A stretch of 5,798 nt of DNA, from NCBI GenBank assembly GCA_948665105.1, contig CAPNGW010000169.1, positions 1 to 5,798 on the forward strand, given 5' to 3'. The DNA comes from an uncultured Lachnospiraceae bacterium (GTDB lineage: Bacteria > Bacillota > Clostridia > Lachnospirales > Lachnospiraceae). Both the position numbers and the translations under genes were made by a program. Below the pieces are notes generated by a model, which was not told the origin of the DNA, did no database searches, and worked only from the letters and a program-made list of their open reading frames with translations. The stretch's first letter is position 1. Each line of letters starts with the position of its first letter. Below, in pieces: positions 1 to 5,236 of the stretch.

Positions 1-893
1 TGCGCGGTGCCGTCAGCCAGCTGATTAATCCCGCCTGCAAGCTCTCCGGACTTGTCAAGAAGTGTGGAAAGGCCGTCGTAAAGCGCTGAGGAACCGTCCA
101 TAAGCTGGTCCATGGCGACGGTAAGCTCATCCAGAGAGCTGGAAAGCTCATCCACAGAGTTAAGCTTTTCTGAATCCAGGGAACGGAAGACCTCGTTGGT
201 GGCCACAGTGAAAGTGCCCAGCATTTCAAAGTTTTCCACGTCGGCGCTGACCTCAACATAATCCGGAAGCTCCAGCTTTTCCTTATCCACATTTAAATTG
301 CTCTTAAGGCCCGGGAAAGCGAGACCTGCAACGATGGTATGGTCTCCATCGTTTATGAGCCTGCCGTTGGATACGGAGACATTGGTAAATTTGTTGTTGT
401 CCAAAAGCATACCCGTCAGCATGGTAAAGGGAACATATATCTTTTCCTGCTTCCCGTCGATTTCAACGGTTTCAAACTGATGGTTCTCATAGTCGAAGCG
501 GATAGTCACCTTACCACTCTTTCCGGCAAGGTCTGAGGGAGAAATGCTTTTTCCGTCCAGTGTGTAGGAAACGCTGAGGCTTACGGGCAGCTCTTTTTCA
601 CTATTCTCCTGGGAATAAATATCGTTGCCCGAAGCGTTAATCCAGTCGCTGACAATAACCTTCTCCACATTTCCATCGGCTCCGGTGAGGACATAGACGG
701 TTTCATCCTTTACAAGCGCTGCATCACCTTCCTCCGTTGCCAATGCCGGCGCTTCCTCTGTTGCCAATGCCAGCGCTTCCTCTGCTACCTCCGGCTCCTT
801 ACCGGATGTGGCAAATACCGTGGCCCCGGCGCCTCCTAAAACCACTGTGCAGCACAGAATGGCTGCCAAAATTTTCTTTGATTTGCTGTTCAT
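1..893 (-). CDS. Exported protein with xxxLxxG heptad repeats (3' end beyond window)
   Basis: The open frame starts at ATG 893..891 and runs off the left edge with 297 codons visible and no stop. AGGAGGT at 901-907, 7 nt upstream, supports the start. Residues 1-28 are a classic signal peptide: a Lys-rich start (MNSKSKK), a hydrophobic core at 8-27 and a likely cut after VFA28; no convincing lipobox is seen. Residues 33-59 are an acidic, Ala-rich linker with an imperfect 8-residue repeat. Residues 60-245 or so form an extracytoplasmic region that I do not recognise. Residues 261-295 are five in-register heptads with Leu at position 4 (for example SSALYDG, INQLADG), four of them ending in Gly. 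This resembles the xxxLxxG heptad family (TIGR03057 type) known from YhgE/Pip-like proteins. It starts 20 nt after the MMPL transporter gene, so it is probably the last known gene of that operon. A role as an extracytoplasmic partner of the pump is inference; the C-terminus, possibly with a membrane anchor, is unseen. Confidence 0.85.
   Translation of the reverse strand, partial: MNSKSKKILAAILCCTVVLGGAGATVFATSGKEPEVAEEALALATEEAPALATEEGDAALVKDETVYVLTGADGNVEKVIVSDWINASGNDIYSQENSEKELPVSLSVSYTLDGKSISPSDLAGKSGKVTIRFDYENHQFETVEIDGKQEKIYVPFTMLTGMLLDNNKFTNVSVSNGRLINDGDHTIVAGLAFPGLKSNLNVDKEKLELPDYVEVSADVENFEMLGTFTVATNEVFRSLDSEKLNSVDELSSSLDELTVAMDQLMDGSSALYDGLSTLLDKSGELAGGINQLADGTA
729..788. repeat. 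24-bp in-frame tandem repeat (2.5 copies)
   Basis: Two 24-bp units (729-752 and 753-776) differ at only two positions, and a partial third copy continues to about 788. The unit encodes eight residues of the type ATEEAPAL, so copy-number change would keep the frame. It forms the acidic linker just after the signal peptide of the heptad-repeat protein. Confidence 0.8.
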
Positions 894-913
894 ATCGAGT
901 ACCTCCTGTTTGA

Positions 914-3031
914 TTAAATTTTATGCCCACAAGGGTTGCCTGGGCTGTCAGCTTTATGTGAGCACGAATACTTTTTCATCCCAAAGGTTGTTGCACATAT
1001 CAGCTTATCACATAGCATAAGCAGGGACGGTAAAATAAAGATGACACACAGCATACTCACAACGGCGCCCCTTGCCATCAGCATACACATGGAGCTGATA
1101 ATGTCGATATCCGAGTAAAGGGCGACGCCGAAGGTTGCGGCGAACAGTCCCATGCCGGAGACAATAATAGAGGGGATGGAGGCTGCAAGGGCGGTTGAAA
1201 CGCTGCTTCGCCTGTCATTGCCTGCCATACGCTCAGATTTATATCTGGTGGTCATAAGGATTGCGTAGTCCACCGTTGCCCCCAGCTGAATGGTGCTGAT
1301 ACATATGGGAGCGATAAAGGGCAGGGATTGCCCGAAATAGTGGGGCAGCCCCAGGTTGATAAAGATGGCCAGCTCAATCACTGCAATCAGAATAAAGGGC
1401 AGGGAAAGGCTTTTTTCCACCAGTGCAATGATGATGAAGATTGCGATAATGGAAATGGTATTGACAACCTGGAAATCATGGCCGGTGGTTTCAATCATGT
1501 CCTTCATGCAGGGAGCCTCACCGATGAGCATGCCTGTCTCGTCATATTTTTTCAGAATGGCATTCAGGCTGTTAAGCTGGGTGTTCACGTCATCGCTGGC
1601 AACTCTGTATTCCGAGTTGATTAAAAGCAGCTTCCAGTTGTCACTTTCTAAGACCTCCCGGATACTATCGGGAAGAACCTCCTCCGGCACCCGGCTTCCA
1701 AGCACCGATTCCAGACCAAGCACGTATTTTACGCCATCCACCTTATCCATTTCATCTATCATGGAGCGGATGGATTTGGAAGGAACCTCAGCGTCCACCA
1801 GAACCATGTGGGTGGATGCAATGTCAAAATCCTCGGATAATTTGGAGTTGGCTATCACGTATTCCATATCCTTTGGCAGGCACTGGCCCATATCGTAATA
1901 GACCTCATCGTTGGTTTTGTTATATCCGTATAAGGCGGGGGCAATCAGAACCACAAATATCAGTAAGAAAACGGGAAATATCTTGGTGACTCCCTTTGCA
2001 AACCCTGACATATTGGGGATAAGTGAAGGATGCTTTGTCTTCTGCAAGGGCTTATCAAACACAAGAATCAATGCCGGAAGCACAGTCACACATCCAATCA
2101 CTCCAAGAATCACGCCCTTTGCCATAACGATGCCCAAATCCCGCCCCAGGGTGAAGGTCATGAAGCAAAGTGCGGCAAAGCCGGCAACCGTGGTAACGGA
2201 GCTCCCCACCACAGAGGTGAGGGTTTTCTGAATGGCAGATGCCATGGCCTCCTTGTGATCGTCGTATTTTTCCCTTTGCTCGTTGTAGCTGTGCCACAGG
2301 AAGATGGAGTAGTCCATGGTAACGGCAAGCTGAAGCACGGCTGACAAGGCTTTGGTTATGTATGAAATCTCTCCCAGAAAATAGTTGGAGCCCAGGTTTA
2401 TGAGAATCATCATGCCGATGGATGCCAGGAAAACAAAGGGCACCAGCCATCCGTCCAGGAGCAGAAGCATTGCCAGGCAGGCCAGGAGCACGGCAAGGCC
2501 CACATAGATTGGCTCCTCCTGCTCGCACAAATCCTTCAAATCGGTGACAAGGGCCGATATACCGGAAACAAAGCACTGCTTACCCGCGATGGAGCGGATT
2601 TCACGAATGGCGTCCATGGTGATGTCCGCAGAGGTGGAGGTGTCAAAAAACACCGCCATCATCGTGGCATTCTCCGTATTGAATTTATCATAGAGGGCCT
2701 TCGGCAGTAGTTCCTTGGGAACAGATATATCCGCAAGGGATGAATACCACAATACCGTCTCCACATGGTCTACCTGCTGGAATTTTTCCACCAGGGCCGC
2801 CACATCCTTATCCGGCATGTTCTCCACAATAATCAGTGAGAAAGCGCCCTTTCCGAAATCCTCAAGGAGCGCGGTCTGTCCCTTTACGGTATCCATGTCA
2901 TCCGGCAGATAATCCAGCATATCGTAATTGACTCTGGTTGCAATCATTCCAAATACTGACGGAACCATCAGCACAAGGGAAAGAATCAGAATTAGAACAC
3001 GGTGCCTGACCACCGCTTTTGAAAAGCGCAT
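914..3031 (-). CDS. MMPL-family (RND superfamily) transporter
   Basis: This 705-residue protein has the duplicated RND/MMPL layout. One N-terminal helix (12-30) is followed by an extracytoplasmic loop of about 140 residues, then five helices (about 175-192, 196-215, 227-247, 272-293, 301-325). The second half repeats this: helix 352-370, loop 371-520, helices about 521-538, 542-561, 572-594, 613-640 and 650-675. The Asp-Tyr pair typical of MMPL proton relays occurs in both halves, D240-Y241 (AVTMDYSIF) and D588-Y589 (LGATVDYAI). The loops carry no heptad repeats, unlike the separate downstream protein. The C-terminal tail has two Cys-x-His motifs (690-692 and 701-703). The start at 3031 is fixed by GGAGGA at 3039-3044, inside the end of the DUF308 gene, whose stop lies 3 nt upstream, so translation is probably coupled. 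The family exports lipids, peptides or drugs using the proton gradient; the substrate here is unknown. Length is near that of short, two-domain Gram-positive MMPL proteins. Confidence 0.95.
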   Translation of the reverse strand: MRFSKAVVRHRVLILILSLVLMVPSVFGMIATRVNYDMLDYLPDDMDTVKGQTALLEDFGKGAFSLIIVENMPDKDVAALVEKFQQVDHVETVLWYSSLADISVPKELLPKALYDKFNTENATMMAVFFDTSTSADITMDAIREIRSIAGKQCFVSGISALVTDLKDLCEQEEPIYVGLAVLLACLAMLLLLDGWLVPFVFLASIGMMILINLGSNYFLGEISYITKALSAVLQLAVTMDYSIFLWHSYNEQREKYDDHKEAMASAIQKTLTSVVGSSVTTVAGFAALCFMTFTLGRDLGIVMAKGVILGVIGCVTVLPALILVFDKPLQKTKHPSLIPNMSGFAKGVTKIFPVFLLIFVVLIAPALYGYNKTNDEVYYDMGQCLPKDMEYVIANSKLSEDFDIASTHMVLVDAEVPSKSIRSMIDEMDKVDGVKYVLGLESVLGSRVPEEVLPDSIREVLESDNWKLLLINSEYRVASDDVNTQLNSLNAILKKYDETGMLIGEAPCMKDMIETTGHDFQVVNTISIIAIFIIIALVEKSLSLPFILIAVIELAIFINLGLPHYFGQSLPFIAPICISTIQLGATVDYAILMTTRYKSERMAGNDRRSSVSTALAASIPSIIVSGMGLFAATFGVALYSDIDIISSMCMLMARGAVVSMLCVIFILPSLLMLCDKLICATTFGMKKYSCSHKADSPGNPCGHKI

Positions 3032-3034
3032 TTT

Positions 3035-3631
3035 TTATTCCTCCGTTTCCTCATAATATTCTACTTCGATTACCTCAGGCTTTTGATGCTTAATAATTTT
3101 CACCGCGGTGAGCATGGTAATGATATTAAGAAGCCCTTCGCACAGCAGGGCGATTCCTGCCAGTACAGTGAGAATATGGCTGCTTTCGCTGGGGCGAATG
3201 ATAAGTATGGCCCCGAAGATTACCGTGATAATTGCCAGTGCAAGTATCAGCCACCAGTGGCGAATGCCGAAGCTTTTGGAATCAATGGCGATTTGAACCT
3301 TAAACAGTCCGTCTGCCAAAAAGGAAAGCCCCAGGGTAATGCAGATAAAGTTCATCAGGCTGCCCGGATGCACCAGCATAATCACGCCCAGAGCCAGCAG
3401 CATAACACCGAAGGCCAAGTCGTATTGAAATGCCAGGCGATAGAGATCCTTTGAAAAATATCCCACCAGCCTTACAATACCGAAGACCATCAGAATCACT
3501 CCGCATAGGATGCCGGCTGCCGATATGGAAAATGCGGGGACAGTGATAAAAAGAATCCCCAAAACGCACAGTACAGCGGATATGACGATATATCCTGTTT
3601 TGGCAGTTCTCATAGGAGCTGTAGATTGCAT
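3035..3631 (-). CDS. DUF308 / HdeD-like six-helix membrane protein
   Basis: The protein has 198 residues starting at MQSTAPM, chosen because AGGAGG at 3640-3645 lies 8 nt upstream and the promoter is further upstream. A longer frame opening from TTG 3769 has no ribosome binding site and would contain the promoter. Six hydrophobic helices are visible at about 12-30, 37-57, 68-87, 90-110, 125-145 and 152-174, in three hairpins with short connections and Gly/Pro turns (VPAFS, VHPGS, IRPSE). This is the layout of DUF308 (PF03729) proteins, of which E. coli HdeD, linked to acid resistance, is the best known. A Lys/His patch (178-184) is followed by a strongly acidic tail (186-198) that probably faces the cytoplasm. 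No catalytic motif is seen. It is the first gene after the promoter and is followed after 3 nt by the MMPL transporter, so an accessory or stress-related role beside the pump is likely, but this is inference. Confidence 0.88.
   Translation of the reverse strand: MQSTAPMRTAKTGYIVISAVLCVLGILFITVPAFSISAAGILCGVILMVFGIVRLVGYFSKDLYRLAFQYDLAFGVMLLALGVIMLVHPGSLMNFICITLGLSFLADGLFKVQIAIDSKSFGIRHWWLILALAIITVIFGAILIIRPSESSHILTVLAGIALLCEGLLNIITMLTAVKIIKHQKPEVIEVEYYEETEE
3039..3044 (-). promoter_or_regulatory. Ribosome binding site of the MMPL gene, inside the upstream CDS
   Basis: GGAGGA lies 7 nt before the MMPL ATG and overlaps the final Glu codons and the area just before the stop of the DUF308 gene. 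Ribosomes finishing DUF308 would stop on top of the MMPL start, which suggests coupled, near-equal synthesis of the two membrane proteins. Confidence 0.8.
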
Positions 3632-3639
3632 CAGAATTT

Positions 3640-3645
3640 CCTCCT
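3640..3645 (-). promoter_or_regulatory. Ribosome binding site deciding the DUF308 start
   Basis: Perfect AGGAGG, 8 nt before ATG 3631..3629. It selects the 198-residue product over a 244-residue frame that begins at an unsupported TTG. Confidence 0.85.
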
Positions 3646-3704
3646 TTCCAATGTAACATGGTTGTAATTTTTTTTTGCAAGGCTGCCCTTTGCCTGCTGA
3701 GGAT

Positions 3705-3732
3705 AGTATAGCAAAAGAAAATCCCATGAAAA
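3705..3732 (-). promoter_or_regulatory. Sigma-A-type promoter for the DUF308-MMPL-heptad operon
   Basis: On the minus strand, TATACT (3705-3710) preceded by TGC forms an extended -10 element. A weaker -35 candidate, TTTTCA (3727-3732), stands 16 nt upstream. Transcription would start near 3698, leaving a leader of roughly 67 nt before the DUF308 ATG. The leader holds a short interrupted hairpin (GCAAAGG-GCAG-CCTTGC) followed by As rather than Ts, so it does not look like a terminator. The promoter lies just downstream of the inverted repeats of this region, as expected for repressor control. Confidence 0.6.
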
Positions 3733-3735
3733 ATA

Positions 3736-3755
3736 GACAGTACCCCTCTGCTGTC
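3736..3755. promoter_or_regulatory. Possible operator: GACAG-N10-CTGTC dyad
   Basis: Five-base inverted arms, GACAG (3736-3740) and CTGTC (3751-3755), flank a 10-nt spacer and lie 3 nt upstream of the -35 candidate. The CTGTC arm also occurs in each copy of the nearby 31-bp repeat. A site for the adjacent TetR-family protein is possible, but the arms are short and chance cannot be excluded. Confidence 0.3.
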
Positions 3756-3770
3756 ACAAAAACAGACAAT

Positions 3771-3827
3771 AAAAAAGAACTGCCTGAATTTTGGGCAATG
3801 GGTATACCTTTGCCTAAAATTCAGACA
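3771..3827 (-). terminator. Long imperfect inverted repeat with T-run: likely terminator after the TetR gene, possibly also an operator
   Basis: The minus strand reads CTGAATTTTAGGCAA (3824-3810), a short central region with GGTATACC, then TTGCCCAAAATTCAG (3798-3784). Arms pair over 14 of 15 positions with a single A/C mismatch. A further GG/CC pair lies inside, and TG/CA plus a U-G pair lie outside, extending the hairpin to 3781-3827. After GTTC comes TTTTTT (3776-3771), as in an intrinsic terminator for transcripts coming from the TetR side; the plus strand has no T-run at the other end. The 4-nt gap to the T-run and the AT-rich outer stem are less than ideal. The near-perfect symmetry between a TetR gene and the promoter of its presumed target also fits an operator. 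Confidence 0.6.
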
Positions 3828-3838
3828 ATCCTAAGTCT

Positions 3839-3939
3839 GCTGTCAGCTTGCTGTAAAAGCCTTCTGCCGGCTGTCAGCTTGCTGTAAAAGCCTTCTGCCG
3901 GCTGTCTGTGTGCTGTAAAAGCTACCTGCCTGTCAGCTT
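3839..3939. repeat. 31-bp tandem repeat, three copies plus a fragment, running into the TetR stop
   Basis: Units at 3840-3870 and 3871-3901 are identical over 31 bp. A diverged third at 3902-3932 matches at about 24 of 31 positions, and CTGTCAGCTT recurs once more at 3930-3939, overlapping the TetR stop codon. The first two units carry overlapping small palindromes (GCTGTCAGC and CAGCTTGCTG). On the minus strand each of these can also form a 4-bp AGCC/GGCT stem followed by TTTT, which is only weakly terminator-like. A 31-bp period is close to three helical turns, so repeated motifs would face the same side of the DNA. Function is unknown. Confidence 0.85.
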
Positions 3940-4508
3940 CTTGGGGAAAGCTTGCTTTCCCTGCACCGTTCTATCATTTCGCTGACGAGACCGTTGCAAA
4001 GGGAAAGAAGCTTTTGCAATTTTACGATGGCCTCCTGGGGCATCCCCGTGTTAATCCAGTCGATGGACAGGCCGAACAGCTCACATTTGATAAATAATAT
4101 GATAATGTCCCGGTCCTTTTCGCTGATGTCCTCCTCACCGAAAACCGTATCAAAATATGTTGTAATCACATACTGGCATATGCGCATCAGATACTGCTCA
4201 TAGATATTGCGATTGACGGAATTGCAAATATGCTGTACAGCCCTTTTGTTATCCATAGTGAACCGGAAGGCTGCCTCCACGGCTTCATCAATGGATGCAA
4301 TGCTTGGGTATTTCTGTATCAGCGTATCGGCGGCATCCAAAACAATCTCTTCAATTAAGGCAGGAATGTCCTGAAAATGATAATAAAAGGAATTTCGGTT
4401 GATTCCGCATTCTTCCACAATCTGACGAACACTGATTTGAGAGAGGGGCTGCTGGTTCAGCAATTTCCAAAAAGCTTCCTTGATTGCCCGTTTAGTGAAA
4501 TTTGCCAT
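3933..4508 (-). CDS. TetR/AcrR-family transcriptional regulator
   Basis: The protein has 191 residues starting at MANFTKRAIK; AAGGAG at 4514-4519 lies 5 nt upstream and decides this start over a longer frame that would overlap the cyclase gene. The N-terminal domain (about 4-50) has the TetR helix-turn-helix with ISVRQIVEECGINRNSFYYH at 25-44, very close to the family consensus (recognition helix NRNSFYYHF). The C-terminal all-helical domain (about 55-185) binds an inducer or partner in this family; its end pattern (LFGLSIDWINTGMP, about 144-157) is common in the DhaS-like group of TetR proteins. The gene starts 31 nt after the cyclase gene and ends inside a repeat-rich region that precedes the DUF308-MMPL-heptad operon. 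TetR proteins beside RND/MMPL pumps usually repress them, so this is probably the local repressor; the ligand is unknown. Control of its own cyclase operon is also possible. Confidence 0.93.
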   Translation of the reverse strand: MANFTKRAIKEAFWKLLNQQPLSQISVRQIVEECGINRNSFYYHFQDIPALIEEIVLDAADTLIQKYPSIASIDEAVEAAFRFTMDNKRAVQHICNSVNRNIYEQYLMRICQYVITTYFDTVFGEEDISEKDRDIIILFIKCELFGLSIDWINTGMPQEAIVKLQKLLSLCNGLVSEMIERCRESKLSPRS

Positions 4509-4513
4509 GGGTT

Positions 4514-4519
4514 CTCCTT
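4514..4519 (-). promoter_or_regulatory. Ribosome binding site deciding the TetR start
   Basis: AAGGAG stands 5 nt before ATG 4508..4506, in the 31-nt gap after the cyclase stop. No promoter-like hexamers were seen in this gap, which fits read-through transcription from the cyclase gene. Confidence 0.75.
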
Positions 4520-4539
4520 CTTGAAAAACGTTCTGCCTG

Positions 4540-5202
4540 TCAAAGGTCCTTAATGGCAATGATCCGCGCCGGAAATGCATCCATCTGCTCCGCCATGGGA
4601 ATCAGCACAAAGACAGTGGAGCGGCAGTTCTCAATGGCTCCCAGGTTGGTGAGAGACTCAATGATGGCGGTTCCGTTGGAAAAGCATGCCACATGGTTGG
4701 GCTCTCCCGGCAGCTCCTGGGTATCAATGCCCGGCAGCTCAATGCCGGAAGCGTCCGTGCCGATGGCCTTGGGCTTGAAGGAAAGCATCCAGGCCAGGGC
4801 GTCCTGGGCGATGTGGGGATAAGGCTGCCAGTCATCGGTGTGGAAGGTGCGGTCATAGCCTGTGTACAGGAATATGAAATCCCCTTCATGAATATGACCT
4901 TCGTATTTTTTTACATCCTCCAGTGTGATGGCCTCCTTAGGCTGCTTGCCCAGTACGTTGATGACAATGGCTTCACCCACAAGCTTATCCAAAGGCCAGT
5001 CCTTGCAGTCTTGACCGTGCTCATCCTTGTGATAAGGTACTTCAATATGGGTTCCGATATGGGAACACATCATGCAAAGGGTTTCAATATACCAGCGTTT
5101 GGAGGAAGTGTACCCTGCCGGATAGGGATGGTATGGAAAACATTCTTTATCCGCAAGAAGGGGGTGACTTAACTCTATAAGCTGTTCCGGTTGAAATAAC
5201 AT
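4540..5202 (-). CDS. Cyclase-family metal hydrolase (kynurenine formamidase-like)
   Basis: This 220-residue protein is of normal length for the cyclase family (PF04199). The start at ATG 5202 is supported by AGGAGG at 5211-5216, 8 nt upstream. The family signature HxGTHx[DE]xPxH is complete at 48-58 (HIGTHIEVPYH): H48, H52 and E54 match the metal ligands of bacterial kynurenine formamidase KynB, where the third is normally Asp, and H58 matches the catalytic His. H170 and E182, twelve residues apart, match the remaining ligands, in the usual AIIESLTNL context. An early LSHPL (11-15) and GTDASGIE (148-155) are also typical. Members hydrolyse small amides, lactones or cyclic imides such as N-formylkynurenine or isatin. 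No tryptophan-breakdown gene is present here, so the name KynB is not justified. It lies 34 nt after a DeoR-type regulator, which suggests a carbohydrate- or small-metabolite-related substrate. The protein is probably cytoplasmic, as no signal peptide is seen. Confidence 0.9.
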   Translation of the reverse strand: MLFQPEQLIELSHPLLADKECFPYHPYPAGYTSSKRWYIETLCMMCSHIGTHIEVPYHKDEHGQDCKDWPLDKLVGEAIVINVLGKQPKEAITLEDVKKYEGHIHEGDFIFLYTGYDRTFHTDDWQPYPHIAQDALAWMLSFKPKAIGTDASGIELPGIDTQELPGEPNHVACFSNGTAIIESLTNLGAIENCRSTVFVLIPMAEQMDAFPARIIAIKDL

Positions 5203-5236
5203 AATAAATACCTCCTGAAAAAATAATCTGACTGTA

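Noticed and set aside
1356..1898. 180-residue plus-strand open frame opposite the MMPL gene
   Set aside because: Antisense shadow with Ser/Met-rich low-quality composition; the minus-strand frame has full MMPL motifs.
2055..2576. 173-residue minus-strand open frame inside the MMPL gene
   Set aside because: It is the shifted shadow of a GC-rich part of the MMPL coding region, with no ribosome binding site and no recognisable domain.
3632..3769. Longer 244-residue version of the DUF308 protein starting at TTG 3769
   Set aside because: No ribosome binding site at the TTG, the extra 46 residues are Lys/Cys-rich and unlike the family, and the region contains the promoter; ATG 3631 has a perfect AGGAGG.
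3675..3887. 70-residue plus-strand open frame in the intergenic region
   Set aside because: No ribosome binding site, runs through the inverted repeat and the 31-bp repeats, and has no family resemblance.
3839..3939. 31-bp repeats as a small CRISPR array
   Set aside because: The units are directly adjacent with no unique spacers, and no cas gene is present.
3917..3939. AAGCT/AGCTT hairpin with TTTT at the TetR stop as a main terminator
   Set aside because: Only a 5-bp stem with an 11-nt loop and a short T-run; the longer inverted repeat at 3781-3827 is a much better candidate.
4509..4580. Longer 215-residue version of the TetR regulator
   Set aside because: The extra 24 residues overlap the cyclase gene end and lack TetR character; ATG 4508 has its own ribosome binding site and fits the family start.
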